Positions 14,942-57,272 of a DNA stretch of 64,000 nt are shown one piece after another. The translations under genes and the position numbers were made by a program. The DNA comes from Lunularia cruciata (taxonomy: Eukaryota > Streptophyta > Marchantiopsida > Lunulariales > Lunulariaceae), in NCBI GenBank assembly GCA_948567375.1, contig OX419758.1, positions 67,733,965 to 67,797,964 of the forward strand, in the 5' to 3' direction. Position 1 is the first letter of the stretch. Each line of letters begins with the position of its first letter. Under the pieces are notes generated by a model, which was not told the origin of the DNA, did not search any database, and saw only the letters and a program-made list of their open reading frames with translations.

Positions 14942-14948
14942 ATATAAA
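14942..14948 (+). promoter_or_regulatory. TATA box of the LHCII gene
   Basis: ATATAAA lies 86 bp before the LHCII start codon in the context TTTGATATAAAGGG. That leaves a 5' UTR of about 55-60 nt if transcription starts 25-30 bp downstream, a normal layout for plant LHCII genes. Confidence 0.6.
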
Positions 14949-15033
14949 GGGCTTTCTCCAGTTCAGAAACTCAGCAATTCGGGTTACGCATCAGTCATCC
15001 CCTCTCATCTTCTTCCAACATCTGATCTCCAAT

Positions 15034-15974
15034 ATGGCTACCGCGACTGCATGTGCTTCTACCACCTTGGCAGGGCAGGCTTTGGGAGCGAGCAGCAATG
15101 CGCTCGCCGCCAAGGTTAACGTCGGAGAAGCCCGAGTGCTGATGCGCAAGAGCAGCTCAAGCGCTCCATCAAGCATCTGGTATGTTTTCGGCTGTGAAAC
15201 TACCGATTTATGTACCCCTGCGAAGAAGCTGAGCATAGTAGATTGACTTTTGTGAACAAAACTCAACGCAACTTGTTCAAGGGCTCCCCTTTGCTAAACA
15301 GACTGACGCATTTTCTTGCCAGGTACGGTGAAGATCGCCCTAAGTACCTGGGCCCCTTCTCCGGGGCCACTCCCTCTTACTTGACTGGTGAGTTCCCCGG
15401 CGACTACGGATGGGACACTGCTGGACTCTCAGCTGACCCCGAGACCTTCGCCAGAAACAGAGAGCTGGAGGTGATCCACTCTCGATGGGCCATGTTGGGA
15501 GCTCTGGGATGTGTCACCCCTGAGCTGCTGTCCAAGAATGGCGTCAAGTTCGGAGAAGCAGTGTGGTTCAAGGCCGGATCTCAGATCTTCAGCGAGGGAG
15601 GTTTGGACTACCTCGGGAACTCGGGCCTTGTGCACGCTCAGAGCATCCTGGCCATTTGGGCCAGCCAGGTTGTTCTCATGGGAGCCATTGAAGGTTACAG
15701 AGTAGCCGGAGGTCCTCTCGGAGAGGTCTCGGACCCAATCTATCCCGGAGGTCAGTTCGATCCCCTGAACTTAGCCGAGGACCCAGACACCTTCGCGGAG
15801 TTAAAGGTGAAAGAGCTCAAGAACGGACGACTGGCCATGTTCTCCATGTTCGGGTTCTTCGTCCAAGCCATAGTCACCGGCAAGGGACCCATCGAGAACT
15901 TGTCCGACCATTTGACCGACCCAGCAGTGAACAATGCCTGGGCATACGCCACCAACTTCACCCCTGGAAACTAG
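15034..15974 (+). CDS. LHCB: Light-harvesting complex II chlorophyll a/b-binding protein
   Basis: Two exons, 15034-15179 and 15323-15974, are split by a 143-bp intron (donor GTATGT, acceptor TTGCCAG). They encode 265 residues, the usual LHCII length. Residues 1-37 look like a plastid transit peptide rich in Ala, Ser and Thr. The trimer-forming motif appears as WYGEDR (49-54), where flowering plants usually have WYGPDR. All three thylakoid helices are present with their chlorophyll ligands: helix B with Glu98, His101 and Arg103; helix C with Gln155 and Glu172; helix A with Glu213, Asn216, Arg218 and Gln230; plus His245 near the C terminus. It would bind chlorophyll a/b in the photosystem II antenna. 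An intron at this early site resembles type II (LHCB2-like) genes, but the exact LHCB number cannot be set by eye. A broken copy lies at 8598-9486. Confidence 0.97.
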
Positions 15975-17770
15975 AGAGTGATAAAAGATTTGCCGACCTT
16001 ACCAATCTTGTACCATAGTTAGACAGTAAATAGTCCACTCGTAAAATGAGGACGTTGTACACTAGAGGCAAACAGCCACCATGCAACGAGTCTAAGAGTT
16101 TCAGCGGCGTTCCATCAGTAAAGTATGTGTTAATCACGAATTTTTGTGGGTACAATATTCGAAACCTCGCGTCCTACTTATGCATCTGAGAGATTCCCGG
16201 AGACGCATGTAATTGTCGCAGTACTCAGAATGCTCCGACGTCTGTGCAGGCAAGGCAAGAATTAATGGCCAGGTATACAAAAGCATAGAAACAAGAAATG
16301 TTAATATTTCGACAAACACAGAATTGAACCTCTACTTTTTCTTGGTGCAGCACAGTGTTTTGCACTAACGAAGAAACAGAACCATGGAAAAGTTGCATCC
16401 TGTCTGTATCTGCTACATTCAAGAATATGGTAATAGAAAGCAAGAAACAGTAAACAATATGCTTGTCCGCTTGAAAAACTGGCAGTTAGAACAGTTAAAA
16501 ACACTTCGTACATTACTTTCACAACATATTATAACTATTCCTACTATCTTAGAATGCTCAGAAACCATAATCATGCGACAGTAATCAACGTAAACAAGCA
16601 ACAGCGTCTCCAAATTTCCTCCAGTACATACAGACAGCTGACGATTAAAATCTCCTTTCTCGCGAAGACAATACCAAAGTAGTTCTTTTGACGGTCACAA
16701 AAGGTTGTGTTCAGCTTGTAAAACAAATTGGCTGGGTGCAGCTTACTAATAAACGCGTGTTGAAAAGACGATGCTTGCTAGCTTACTAACGGCAACGTTA
16801 GTGGCCATTCTTGACGTCAATCAAACAATTTGTGCTTCTGGGTCAACACACCCAGAGATTGAAGACAAGACTGTTCTACAATGTAAAGCGCTGACCCGAG
16901 AAGCTAAATGCTATCTTCTTCTCTCCTCCATCTAGATAAATATGAAACCTGGCTCGGATGCAGGGTGCCATGTACTCAATTTCGTCGGATTCAATATCCC
17001 TTGCTCTATCAACAAATCTCTCTTAATAAGTGAGCGTACTGCTTCAAAGCTCTATTTGAATTTTGACTCGCCACATCGCAACTCTCTTCCGATAAAGAAC
17101 CCATCATTACGAGTTTGAGTAGCTAAATGCTCTCTCTCCTTTCTCCACCCACATTTTACATGAAAGCCTTACTTACTCGTCCTTCCCTTGTCCCGTTCTT
17201 GCTAAGTGAACCTACTGCTTCTCAGATCCATTTCAGGTTTAGAATTGTCACATTGCAAATCTCTCCCGTTAGAGGACCCATGGATACGGCGCAATCCTTC
17301 CTGCTGAATGATCATGCTGCAAGCAAGCTAAGTTATTTACATTGGTCCATGTAGGTAACATTCCTCCTAAGAGATACCTCTCCACCTCTACTCAGGACTT
17401 TGATATTAATTAATTGTTTAATACTAGTAAAGGGTATGCAACAAGAGATAAGGGTATCTAGCAAGGTAATCTCTTTATTCTTCTAGTTTTATGGATTGAT
17501 AGAGCGTAGTGTTTGACATATTTGTCAAAGAGTGCATGAGAATTTATCATATTAGGTGCAAAAAGTATCATTTTCATAATTTTGTATCATATTTTAGATA
17601 ACTTATGTCCATTGCTTTAAAAAGTACAAATAGGTAGTGTAATACATAGAAGAGTAATCATACTAAAATGATATTTTTTCAGATGTTCCAATTGTCCGGG
17701 CGACTTGCATAACTCGAATAGAATATCTTATAGAATATCTTAGATGGGTAAGGCATATTTCTCATTTATA
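15975..17770. other. Intergenic stretch with one diverged internal duplication
   Basis: I recognise no gene here. The stretches 17030-17105 and 17205-17285 share an interrupted similarity (TAAGTGA, TACTGCTTC, CACAT-GCAA, then ACCCAT), suggesting an old direct duplication of about 80 bp some 175 bp apart. Short frames in 16134-16613 on both strands look like chance. Confidence 0.4.
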
Positions 17771-17783
17771 CTCTATTCGAGTT

Positions 17784-18130
17784 TTGCCCCATTCTACTAT
17801 TTTGTATCTCCCTTGTACGGGCTTGATTTTTTATCTCCCTTGTACGGGCTTGATGGGTCTTCCCATCCTTCGTTTTTTCTGCGCGGTCGCCTGCTTATAT
17901 TATTTTCTGATTCCTGACTTGATTTTTTATCTCCCTTGTACGGGCTTGATGGGGTCTTCCCATCCTTCGTTTTTTCTGCGCGGTCGCCTGCTTATATTTA
18001 TTCCTGATTCCTGACCTCTATTAATTCATGATGCTTGATGGGGTCTTCCCATCCTTCGTTCTTTCTACGCGGTCGCCTGCCTATATTAATTCCTGATTCC
18101 TGACCTCTACTGATTCCTGATTCTTACTTG
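17784..18130. repeat. Imperfect tandem repeat with TCTTCCCATCCTTCGTT core
   Basis: About three copies of a 60-95-bp unit: TTGTACGGGCTTGATGGGGT, then CTTCCCATCCTTCGTT, TTCTGCGCGGTCGCCTGC and ATTCCTGATTCCTGAC. Cores are near 17865, 17958 and 18048. A partial extra copy (CTTCCCATCCTTCGTGTTCT, then ACGCGGTCACC) is near 21333-21372, beyond the BSD gene, so the unit is dispersed as well as tandem. It does not encode a protein. Confidence 0.85.
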
Positions 18131-19300
18131 CCGCGCATCACGTTGCAACGATTTTGGCCAAGGGTATTTCGGTACAAACACGTCTATATCCATTACTAAT
18201 TATCCATTACCATTAATTACTATTAATTATCCATTACCATCCTCAAAGTGTGTTCAGTTGACGGGGCTCTACCGGTTTCCACTAGTGCAGAAGTCATGTG
18301 GAACGCTTTGCTCGTTTACGACAGACTCTTTTAGTCCACGCTAGTGGAATGATGTACGATAAGCCTCAATGTTGTACGCAACACCAAAAGAGGAACAGAT
18401 GAGAAAACCATATCGATAACGAATAATTTCTTTCAATCTGTGTTGAAGGTTTACCTTCAATAAGAGAACTCTGTTCACTTCAACCACACATAAATCGTTC
18501 CAACGGCGAGATCCTTTTCACCAATAGCAATGACTACTTTCTTAAATATACAAAAGAGAGCTCGACAATCCTGGCGAGTGAAACTTTCAAACAACTTGAG
18601 AGATTCGTGATTTGGACCTAAGTCAGCAAATCTGATTTGAACTTTAATCTGAAACCAGAATCGGGTTTACCAAAACATCTCCAGAGAGGTGCGCGTTTAA
18701 TAAATGGGTTGAAAGAACTCATACGACTGCCAGTTCAGAAACTCTTCCTCTGTCTATATCTCAAGATCGTTACAATCAGGAAACTCCCATTTGGGAGCAT
18801 TTGGAAAAGCCAAAGACAGTCGTATGAATCAGGCACCTTCTTTGACATCAAGACTGGTCACGATGACGACACAAGTAGCAACCATGATGCTATCGGGCCC
18901 ACTATGCTAATGACCTAGAGGTTTCCTCAGCCTGACACGGAAGGCCCCAGGAAACCTATGAGCAAATTTTTTTGCTGCAATGAAACTATACAAATGTGTT
19001 TGCACACGGTTGAATGTCGAAAGAACCGGGTAACAGGTAGCCAACCCTTTCATGCATCTGTTAAGTTTCGGCGGAACAGAGCGTTGAAGGTTGTCAAACT
19101 GTGCCCTGGGCCCTACACCCAGTGTCGCTGTAATTGCAAGACCTGCAGTAGATAATCGACTACTTTATTTAACTACCACCTTTTGCCTCCCGAAAACGAA
19201 CTATTGAAGAAAAGAAAGAAAAGACCCGCCCCTATACACAGATAACAATAGGCTTACAGTCGTATTCGCCATTTGTTCAATTATTTACTAATGCATTACA
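18131..19300. other. Intergenic stretch before the BSD gene 3' end
   Basis: Nothing is recognised apart from short chance frames (for example 18637-18918, plus strand, 93 codons, no known motif). The end nearest 19300 should hold the 3' UTR of the minus-strand BSD gene, but I see no clear AATAAA signal in the expected orientation. Confidence 0.4.
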
Positions 19301-20668
19301 TCACTCCCAGTCACCCCAGTCCTCTGTTTCATCAGCGGCAGCTTTCGTATCTACAACCTTCTTGCTCTTGCTCTTGCTCGTATCTGTATTACCCTTAGGA
19401 GTGGCCTCTACCGATAGGTCACCAATATCCTCAAGCTCCGGTTCATCTGATTCATCAACGCGTCCTTTCCCGACGACAGATGGTAGAGTTTCCTTCTCTT
19501 TGCCAAGGATTCTGGTAGAAAGTTGAGTAGACTCCTCGCTAGCTCCTTGCTCCTTTTCGTCCTGGACAACCAACCAATCACTTCCGGTGCTCCCTTCGCT
19601 GACGGCTTCCTCGTCATGAATCCCTGTAGGTTGCTCCGCTGTTATCTCTGAATGGCTTGCCTTCACTTCACTTACAGATGGCGAAGAAACCTCGGACGTT
19701 TGTGCAACCTGCCCACTGACGACTTCCTTTCCTCTGTCGGACAGGACTTGCTCAACCGGAGCCGCTGCTTCTGACAAAACAATCCCTGTGACATCTGGCT
19801 TGCTGTTTACTTCCTCAACCTCCTCCTCGACATCCCACGTCAGTTCCTCTTCCTCCAACGAAGTTGCTCGCTTGACGAGATCCGCTCTCGCATCTTCAAC
19901 CTGTTGCAATTTGTGCAAACGGTAAAAGTATCTGGTCCAAAACACATCATACTCGACAATCGTTGGCACAATTCTTGCCTGGAGCTCTTGCATGAAAGCG
20001 TTGTCCTTAACCACGGCTTCTATGTCCACCTTCTTCTCATTCAAGTTGAAAAACGACCGCCACGCAGAGTAGTCGTCTTCATCTTCAGGTTCATCGCAAT
20101 AGGTGCTGCTATCTCTCTGCATAGCATTGACTTGTGCCTCATATCGATTATACTTCCAATTAGAAGACGGAGTGGCAGATGCTTCCCTGGCTAGATTGAC
20201 TTTCGCCTTGGAGTTGGCGGCCGCCTCTTCGTCCACCTTTTGTACCGCTTCTTTAACAGACGCAATTAGTTCCGATGTTCCTCGCCAAATGGATCCTCCA
20301 AAATCCTCCAAAGTTTGCCCGACTGTCTCAAGTGATTCTTGTGCCACAACGGCGCCTGACTCAAGGGTATGCGGAAGATCTTTCACCGCATGCACGGTCA
20401 CCTCGGCAACAACTTCCGTCTCCTTCTTCAGCCCATCTGCAAACTCGTGCAGATCGCGCTGATATGCTTGCAACACCTCTCCCGATTTGGATGCAAGCGT
20501 CTTCACAAGGCTCCCGAATCCAAAGCTCCAAGGACTCCCTGTAGCCTCTGGCTCTTCTTTCTCTTTGTCAGAGTCATCGCTAGCTTCCATCCTATCCTTC
20601 CTCTCGTCGGCGACTTGTGGAGGCCTAGTTTCTGCATCACTGAACAAACCAGACCTCAGGAAATTCAT
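19301..20668 (-). CDS. BSD domain-containing protein
   Basis: A single open frame of 455 residues without introns. The BSD domain covers about residues 200-252: it starts at YSAWRSFF and ends with the hallmark Phe243-Trp244 in YDVFWTRYFYRL. Upstream (44-150) is a region found in plant BSD proteins: SPWSFGFGSLVKTLASKS and a helical stretch with repeated Val/Glu, probably coiled coil. The C-terminal half is acidic and serine-rich and ends EDWGDWE, a tail shared by plant relatives. BSD domains occur in TFIIH p62, synapse-associated proteins and DOS2-like proteins; the plant group is of uncertain function and probably intracellular, with no signal peptide or membrane helix here. The absence of introns may be ancestral or may mark a retrocopy. 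The start follows the first Met of the open frame, and a GA-rich stretch near 21080-21110 may be 5' UTR or promoter. Confidence 0.9.
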   Translation of the reverse strand: MNFLRSGLFSDAETRPPQVADERKDRMEASDDSDKEKEEPEATGSPWSFGFGSLVKTLASKSGEVLQAYQRDLHEFADGLKKETEVVAEVTVHAVKDLPHTLESGAVVAQESLETVGQTLEDFGGSIWRGTSELIASVKEAVQKVDEEAAANSKAKVNLAREASATPSSNWKYNRYEAQVNAMQRDSSTYCDEPEDEDDYSAWRSFFNLNEKKVDIEAVVKDNAFMQELQARIVPTIVEYDVFWTRYFYRLHKLQQVEDARADLVKRATSLEEEELTWDVEEEVEEVNSKPDVTGIVLSEAAAPVEQVLSDRGKEVVSGQVAQTSEVSSPSVSEVKASHSEITAEQPTGIHDEEAVSEGSTGSDWLVVQDEKEQGASEESTQLSTRILGKEKETLPSVVGKGRVDESDEPELEDIGDLSVEATPKGNTDTSKSKSKKVVDTKAAADETEDWGDWE

Positions 20669-21179
20669 TTCTATACCCTAGTGTTCTTCCTCAACCTGCG
20701 CCTTCCCCCCGTTACCGATCTCCTCAACTTTCTCCTTTCCCCTTCCCTCCTTCCTAAACAGCGATTTTCCCCTGCCGTTACCCGGATCTCGACCTCCTCC
20801 TTCTATCCGGAATGCTGAACAAACCAACTACAGCACACCGGACTGGAGTCTAACTCAATCCCACATCTCCGCCGCTCATGGAAGTAGTGTAGAGCCTCTT
20901 CTCAAACCTACTACGGTACTACTACTACATTTACTTGGCACAGATCGCACCAGTCCGTCATCGACGCTACTGCGGGAAACCACACAGATTCGCGAAACCC
21001 CTTCCAGCAGCGTAACGAGATTCAGAAACACGCAACAGAAACAGATGCAAGCAATCCGCAGACAGCACCAGATGATAGGGAGAGAGAGAGAAGAGAAGGA
21101 CGGAACTCTCCTCGAGAGCTTCCAAGTCTCACCATCCACTACTATACTTCGTACGCTCCAGCACCCATTCACGCCCTAA

Positions 21180-23244
21180 AAAGGTGAAAAAGGAAATGTC
21201 TTTCTTACGAATTAATCATCATCGCTACACGGTACCCCTTTAAGATATGACAGCTCAAAGGAAGTTATGGTTGCACCATGTACACTTTGGTATTGAAATA
21301 TTTATCTACACTGTACTATATATACACTACATTGTCTTCCCATCCTTCGTGTTCTCTACGCGGTCACCTTTTTCTCATTTAAATATTTATATCTATATTT
21401 ATATCTATATTGAAGTAGACAGATTCTTTCTTTCTTCGAAACCACCATAAACGTATTGTTATACACGTTGTAATAGCACACAACATTGTAAAGTTGTGTG
21501 CTAGTTAGTTTATTGTTACTTTTTTACAGTGAAACGCTACACAGAAAATATTTGTACGTTAGAAATATAGTTAAAGGAAACCAATAAAGCCTGGGCTCGT
21601 CAAATACAGAAATCTTTTATATATCAGAAATATCGTAAAAGTACCAAGAAAACCTGGACGTGTCAAACAAATGGAATTGTACAGTTACCGCTTATAAAGT
21701 TTTGCAACAATCAAAATACAGTTTTACAGTTTTCATAATTCTTTATTTTAGTAAACTAGTTAAAGAAGGTATTAATTTACATATTTTATATCAACAAATA
21801 ATTATGTAATTTATGATAATATAGATGAAATAGAAACTACCAATAGTTTAACACCATTAATACTTTGTTATTTTCTTGCCTCAAAATTTTTAAAGAAAAA
21901 AAATCACGTGTCTTACTTTAAACATTAGACTAATTGCTAATACCTTTTTGATTCTTGCATTTCTTTAATACTCGGTGTTACTATAGGTTAGTGAAACTTA
22001 TAGTAACACCATGCAATACTTTCTACATATTAGAATGAAAATCAATGGTGAAGATTTTATACGATAGAATAACCATATAACGAGGATAAGTAGAATAGGA
22101 CAACGACAGAAAGTGATTGTAATATATCGTCTATAAATGCTAAATAGATCATATTTAACTAAAAATATATTAAATAAATTAATGTATAAAAATGTTATGT
22201 AGATTCAAAAAGATAAAAACATTTCAAAATAATAATGTATTGGAGAAAAAATATTTTTTCATTATGGAATAGTTCTTACATGAATATGCTATATATATTT
22301 TTTAAGTAAGAGTTATAAAGGAAACCTTTTTGAAAAGAAGTACATTAATATAATATATATATATATATATATATAATTAATATTATAAAAAATCAGATGC
22401 TTTCTATAAATATAAACCATGTAGAATACTTAAACTCTAAAGCTTTGAATCATACACATATCCAAAACGAAAAAACAATCTCGAATCAAACTCAGGAAAA
22501 CCTATATACAAAATAGTCAATTATATAAAGTAAAGTTAAAGAATAAATTATACTTAAAAAGTATGGGAAATCTCCATATTTCAGCAAGAAAATTATTATT
22601 ACTAGTAGCAATCTGGTATTTCTCTTCAAACAGATAGAAAATTATAGGACTTTATTTTCTTACTCTTTCTATAATATGGTAGTCTGAATTAATTCATAAT
22701 TTATCTTTAATTTTACAAATAAGCACTTGATAAATATAAGAAAATTAAAACTAATTAATCCAATTCAATTGATAAATATTATTACTATTATATTCATAAG
22801 TATGAATGTATACTGTTTAAAAAGTATAGTGAATATCTGGTCATAATATTGATAGTATTTTATGCAGCAAATATGATACAAATACTTGTGAAGAAAAATA
22901 AGATTGTCAAGAAGTTGTACAATATGTAGTGTATAGAATATCTCATTTATTACTTTCTTAAGATATATAACTATATATTGTATTTATTATAATAAAAATT
23001 AACATCCTTATAATTTTTAGGTTAAAATCATCACTTGTTCTTGAATATTAGTAAATATTAATACATGGTCTTGATATTTGTATATGATCTTCCCATATTT
23101 GTATAATCAATTTAGAGTAGTATTTAAGTTATATAATTACAATATATATCATGTAAGTAGAGTTTCTACTAAAGAATAATATTCCAGGATATATTTTTAT
23201 TTTCATTATAATTCTGAAAATTTGGAAACAAATTTTAGATGGAG

Positions 23245-23305
<61 letters not shown>

Positions 23306-26090
23306 CATCATTAGCTAGACAAATTATCTTAGTGTGAAAATCGTTTAGTTTCTTTAGAGATGTTACACATGATGGTTTAAGTGAATAAGATAGAGGAATC
23401 ACTAAAATATGACTTTCACTAATAGTGTTGGGGTCAAAGACACATGAAACTTCAAAATCTATTTTGGATGCCTAAATGAATGAATTAGGTCTTGAAAAAT
23501 AAAATATTCTCCGTTGTGAAAAAAAGTTGCCTCCTTCTTTCAAATTGTCTCTTCTAGATGTTTCTAACCGTACCACTTCCATACTATAACGAGTTTTCTA
23601 AAAAATATTCCCAAAAGATTCCCTTTGATCAAACTTGTTTGACCAACCAAATGGAACCAAGGCTGACATGTATCTAATTTAAAGGTATAGATCCCTCGAA
23701 AGTGATATTCCCCACTATATAATAAAGTAAAAGTGCTCATTGGGAGCATCGGAGTATTGAGGATTTCAGTATGTTGTTTCCTTTGTTGTCTTGTTACATA
23801 TATTTGTATACCTTAATCTAATTTAACTTTATACAGTTTGTAAATCTAGAATAAATATATTTGTAAGTATCTAGATTTCAGTATTAATGGACTATCTTCT
23901 ATAATCAATGGTAAAGGTAATTTTGTTTGTTAAGTTAAATTTTTATAATTTTTTATAATGTTAAGTGACAATAACAAGTATTGTAGTTCCAAACCTTGTG
24001 TGAGATATAATTTTAAAGGGAATGATTACCCATCCATTTGTGCAACAAATGGAGTATGAATAAACTATAGATCTGGTGAAATATAAGACGTCTCTTTGAG
24101 TATAGGGGTACGCAATGTACAATGATGTCATATATTAGAGTTATATAGAATTATGGACATGGTATTTGATACATTTGTGAAAAGATACACGAAAATATAT
24201 CATTTTAGACGTCAATATATCATTCTCACTTTCTTACTTTACTTATGAGCTTTAGACAACTTGTGTTCATTGTTCTAAGAACAATGAACACAAGAACATT
24301 GATTGCTATAATTTATAAAGAATATTAGTTGGTATAATATATAAGATAGCTACAAATATACAGGTGGGGCATATTTCACGACTCAATTGTTAAGGAAGAA
24401 TGAATTATTCTAGATTAGAAATCACCTACATATCTTGAAGTTCGTTTAGTTTTCCTTTGTCGCCATTGTCGACTTGTCAAGCCACTGCAATGAAATAAAT
24501 GAATACATGGATATTGTTTTTTTATCTCATGGGGCCAAATGGCACTCGACCTAAGGGAGAGGGCTTTGATAGACATTTTCGTTGCAAAAGGCCATTTCAA
24601 AATTTTTTCGAAACGCCTATCACAACGCGCACAGCAGTTATGGCCTTGGGGTCACTCTTAAAACATAGTTTACAATAGAAGTCAACTCAGGAGTTTGATC
24701 CTGTACCTATGAGTCGATTAAGCGTATTCCATGAAGATTCTAAAGAGAAAGAGTTATATTTCTCACTCGTAAGAGAATCTATTGGATGTAGATGTCAGGT
24801 TACGAGAAGTTAAAATATTGGAATGGCATATCTTGTCCTTTTGTGGGGACACTTATTCTTTGTGTTGAGTTTACAAGTACACTACAAATCTTTATACAAG
24901 ATCTTCTAAAAGCTTAAGAAAAAAAAGACAAGATTAAAGATCATTTCAATCATCACATTATTCTCACGCTGAAGTTACAACTTCTATTACTACAGTCAGA
25001 TGGAATGGTAATATCCAACTTTATCAATTTATATGAAGTTTGCTGACGTGAATCCAAGCTTATAGAGCTCTGCAAGGCACATGAATCGACCAGCCAAATT
25101 AAGAGCTTGAAATTATCAGGAAAAGTTATTCAACTTGACCTAGAGTTTGCTCAATATGCTACATACTATATATATAACTTAACTTTTAAGGGATTATCCC
25201 AAAATGCACTATATCATATCTCCCATATATCGAAGTTAGACAATCAATAACATCCAGAAAGAAATTTCGTTACGATTATGTGTTATCATATCCATCTTTA
25301 AATTAACATTATCTCCAATGCAAACTTCAAGGATAAGCAGTTGGATTCTCAATGACGTTGATACATACCTCTTGTTTTAGATCTTTTCCTCGAAACTCTC
25401 CCATATGTAATCGATGCTATCACGATCTAAAAGGATCTTGAAAGCTCCATTATAAGCCCCATCTGATTTCCAGGTACTCTGAGGCTATCGTATAACATAG
25501 AGAGAATTTTACATCCTTTATCGTTTAGGTCACATCATGGTTTATCATGGCCGTGTCAATTCCTTGAGAGTGAAATCAAATTTGTCCTTCGCGGCCAGCT
25601 TTTCTACTTATACTTCAAAAAATGTTCTGGATGTGCAATTTGCTCGAGTTGTGCTTCGTATTCACGCCAGCGTAGAGCAGCCATTGGACATATCTGCCAA
25701 TGCCATTTACCTCACGTGGTTAACGATCAATGATAATCAGCTCTATTACTGCATCTTTTGCCAATACGATAGTCTCCACACTTGGCATGCACGCTCCACG
25801 AGAGTTGACTCTTCAAGGTTGGTTGGGTTGATGGTTCTATTTCCAAAGTCCACTCTCTTCTTTATTTGGAATCGCCCAAGGAGAACTAAATATAACGATC
25901 GAATGAATCACATGGTAGCATGTAGCGTAGAAATTATACATATTGTCGAGGACGTGTGATAATGATCTAGACCTTATTCAGAGGCTCTCCAAATATATGC
26001 ACCACCAATAATCGTGTCTTGTGGCTACGAGTATTGTGTATAAATTCTTACTATTTAAGAGAAAGTCGAATAGTTCCTTGAAAACAGTTT
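21180..26090. other. AT-rich intergenic stretch, no gene recognised
   Basis: Base composition drops sharply relative to the flanking genes. The stretch holds TA arrays (22353-22375 and 23250-23304), a perfect palindrome at 24260-24294, and many short AT repeats. A TATA-like sequence followed by GGGAGCATCGGAG near 23717-23752 could be old LTR promoter sequence, but I cannot support a family. The frame 25537-25959 (plus, 140 codons) has no domain I recognise and sits in slightly richer sequence. Confidence 0.6.
23250..23304. repeat. (TA)n microsatellite
   Basis: About 27 uninterrupted TA units in AT-rich intergenic DNA. A shorter TA run lies at 22353-22375. Confidence 0.97.
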
Positions 26091-26096
26091 CTGCCC

Positions 26097-26103
26097 ATAT
26101 AAA
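26097..26103 (+). promoter_or_regulatory. Possible TATA box of the PHD gene
   Basis: ATATAAA in CCCATATAAAGACC lies about 225 bp upstream of the telo-box and 890 bp before the predicted start codon. The long distance makes it only a candidate. Confidence 0.3.
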
Positions 26104-26320
26104 GACCTCGTTAGCGGCGACGAATTAAACGGTAACAAAATGTCACTTCGTAAGGTTACGAAGATAAGCGTGAAGTACCAGAAGGTGAAGGGTTACGGTA
26201 AACTGGTAGACTGAATTGGCTGCGCATCTCGTAAACAGTGCCACGTGGGAGAACGTGAATGGCTCTGAAGGTCTGGCAGGCGGGCTAGGCTGGTCTGGTC
26301 GTTGTCTTCGTTGGCAGGAC

Positions 26321-26329
26321 AAACCCTAA
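26321..26329 (+). promoter_or_regulatory. Telo-box (AAACCCTAA) in the PHD gene promoter or 5' UTR
   Basis: AAACCCTAA is an exact plant telo-box. These boxes often sit close to transcription starts of broadly expressed plant genes. Here it is followed by pyrimidine-rich sequence and lies 665 bp before the start codon, with a long 5' UTR or a non-coding first exon implied. Confidence 0.55.
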
Positions 26330-26992
26330 ATCATTTCTTCTCATTCGCTCGAGGAAATGCTTCTTTGTTCACTGTCGTCACAAGCGATGTTTTCGTCGAT
26401 GTGGTCTCGTGACTGGCTGTGAGCGCATTCTGATGGCTCGTTCATCCGGACTAGGCGCGGTGTTAAGAGGAGTAATATGCAGTTAAGAGTAGGAGAGGAG
26501 GATGTCGAGCACGGGTACGTTGTACGCTGAGACAGAGAAAGCGACATAGGGGTTGGAATATCTGTTAAGCACTTGGCGAGGACGGAAGGGGGGGAAGCGG
26601 GGTCCGGTGTAGAATAACACTTTGTTGAGGAAACGTTGAGGTGAGGTTTGAAACAGGAACGAGGAACGAGGAAGCGAGAGCTTTATGTGGTTGACTGTTT
26701 TCCTTTCGGTTTTGTTATTCCAACTCTCGCGACTGCTGCGGCTCGATTCCCATCATCTGTCACCCTGGACAGATGTGGTGGGAAGAGATTCCGGGAGGTC
26801 TTCAAGAGTGGGTGGACATGTTGGTTTTCTGGAGATGCGGTGAAGAGCGTTCAGGGCTTTCGCCCTAGAGGATGCCATGCATCTTCTCAGTTTCTTTTTT
26901 GATGATTGGTCGGACGCTGGATAGTTTCAGGGTAGGATATGGCGTAGATAGGTTCTTGTAGTCAAGAACTGCAAGACGGAGCAGCCGTAGCT

Positions 26993-57272
<30,280 letters not shown>

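Noticed and set aside
20103-20818. Several plus-strand frames of 89-149 codons
   Set aside because: They are antisense shadows of the BSD-domain gene.
24690-24715. Organelle 16S rRNA start (GAGTTTGATCCTG)
   Set aside because: Thirteen matching bases occur, but the flanking sequence does not match 16S rRNA on either side; it is chance.
25537-25959. 140-codon plus-strand frame as a gene
   Set aside because: No recognisable domain or splice partner; kept only as a mention in the AT-rich intergenic entry.
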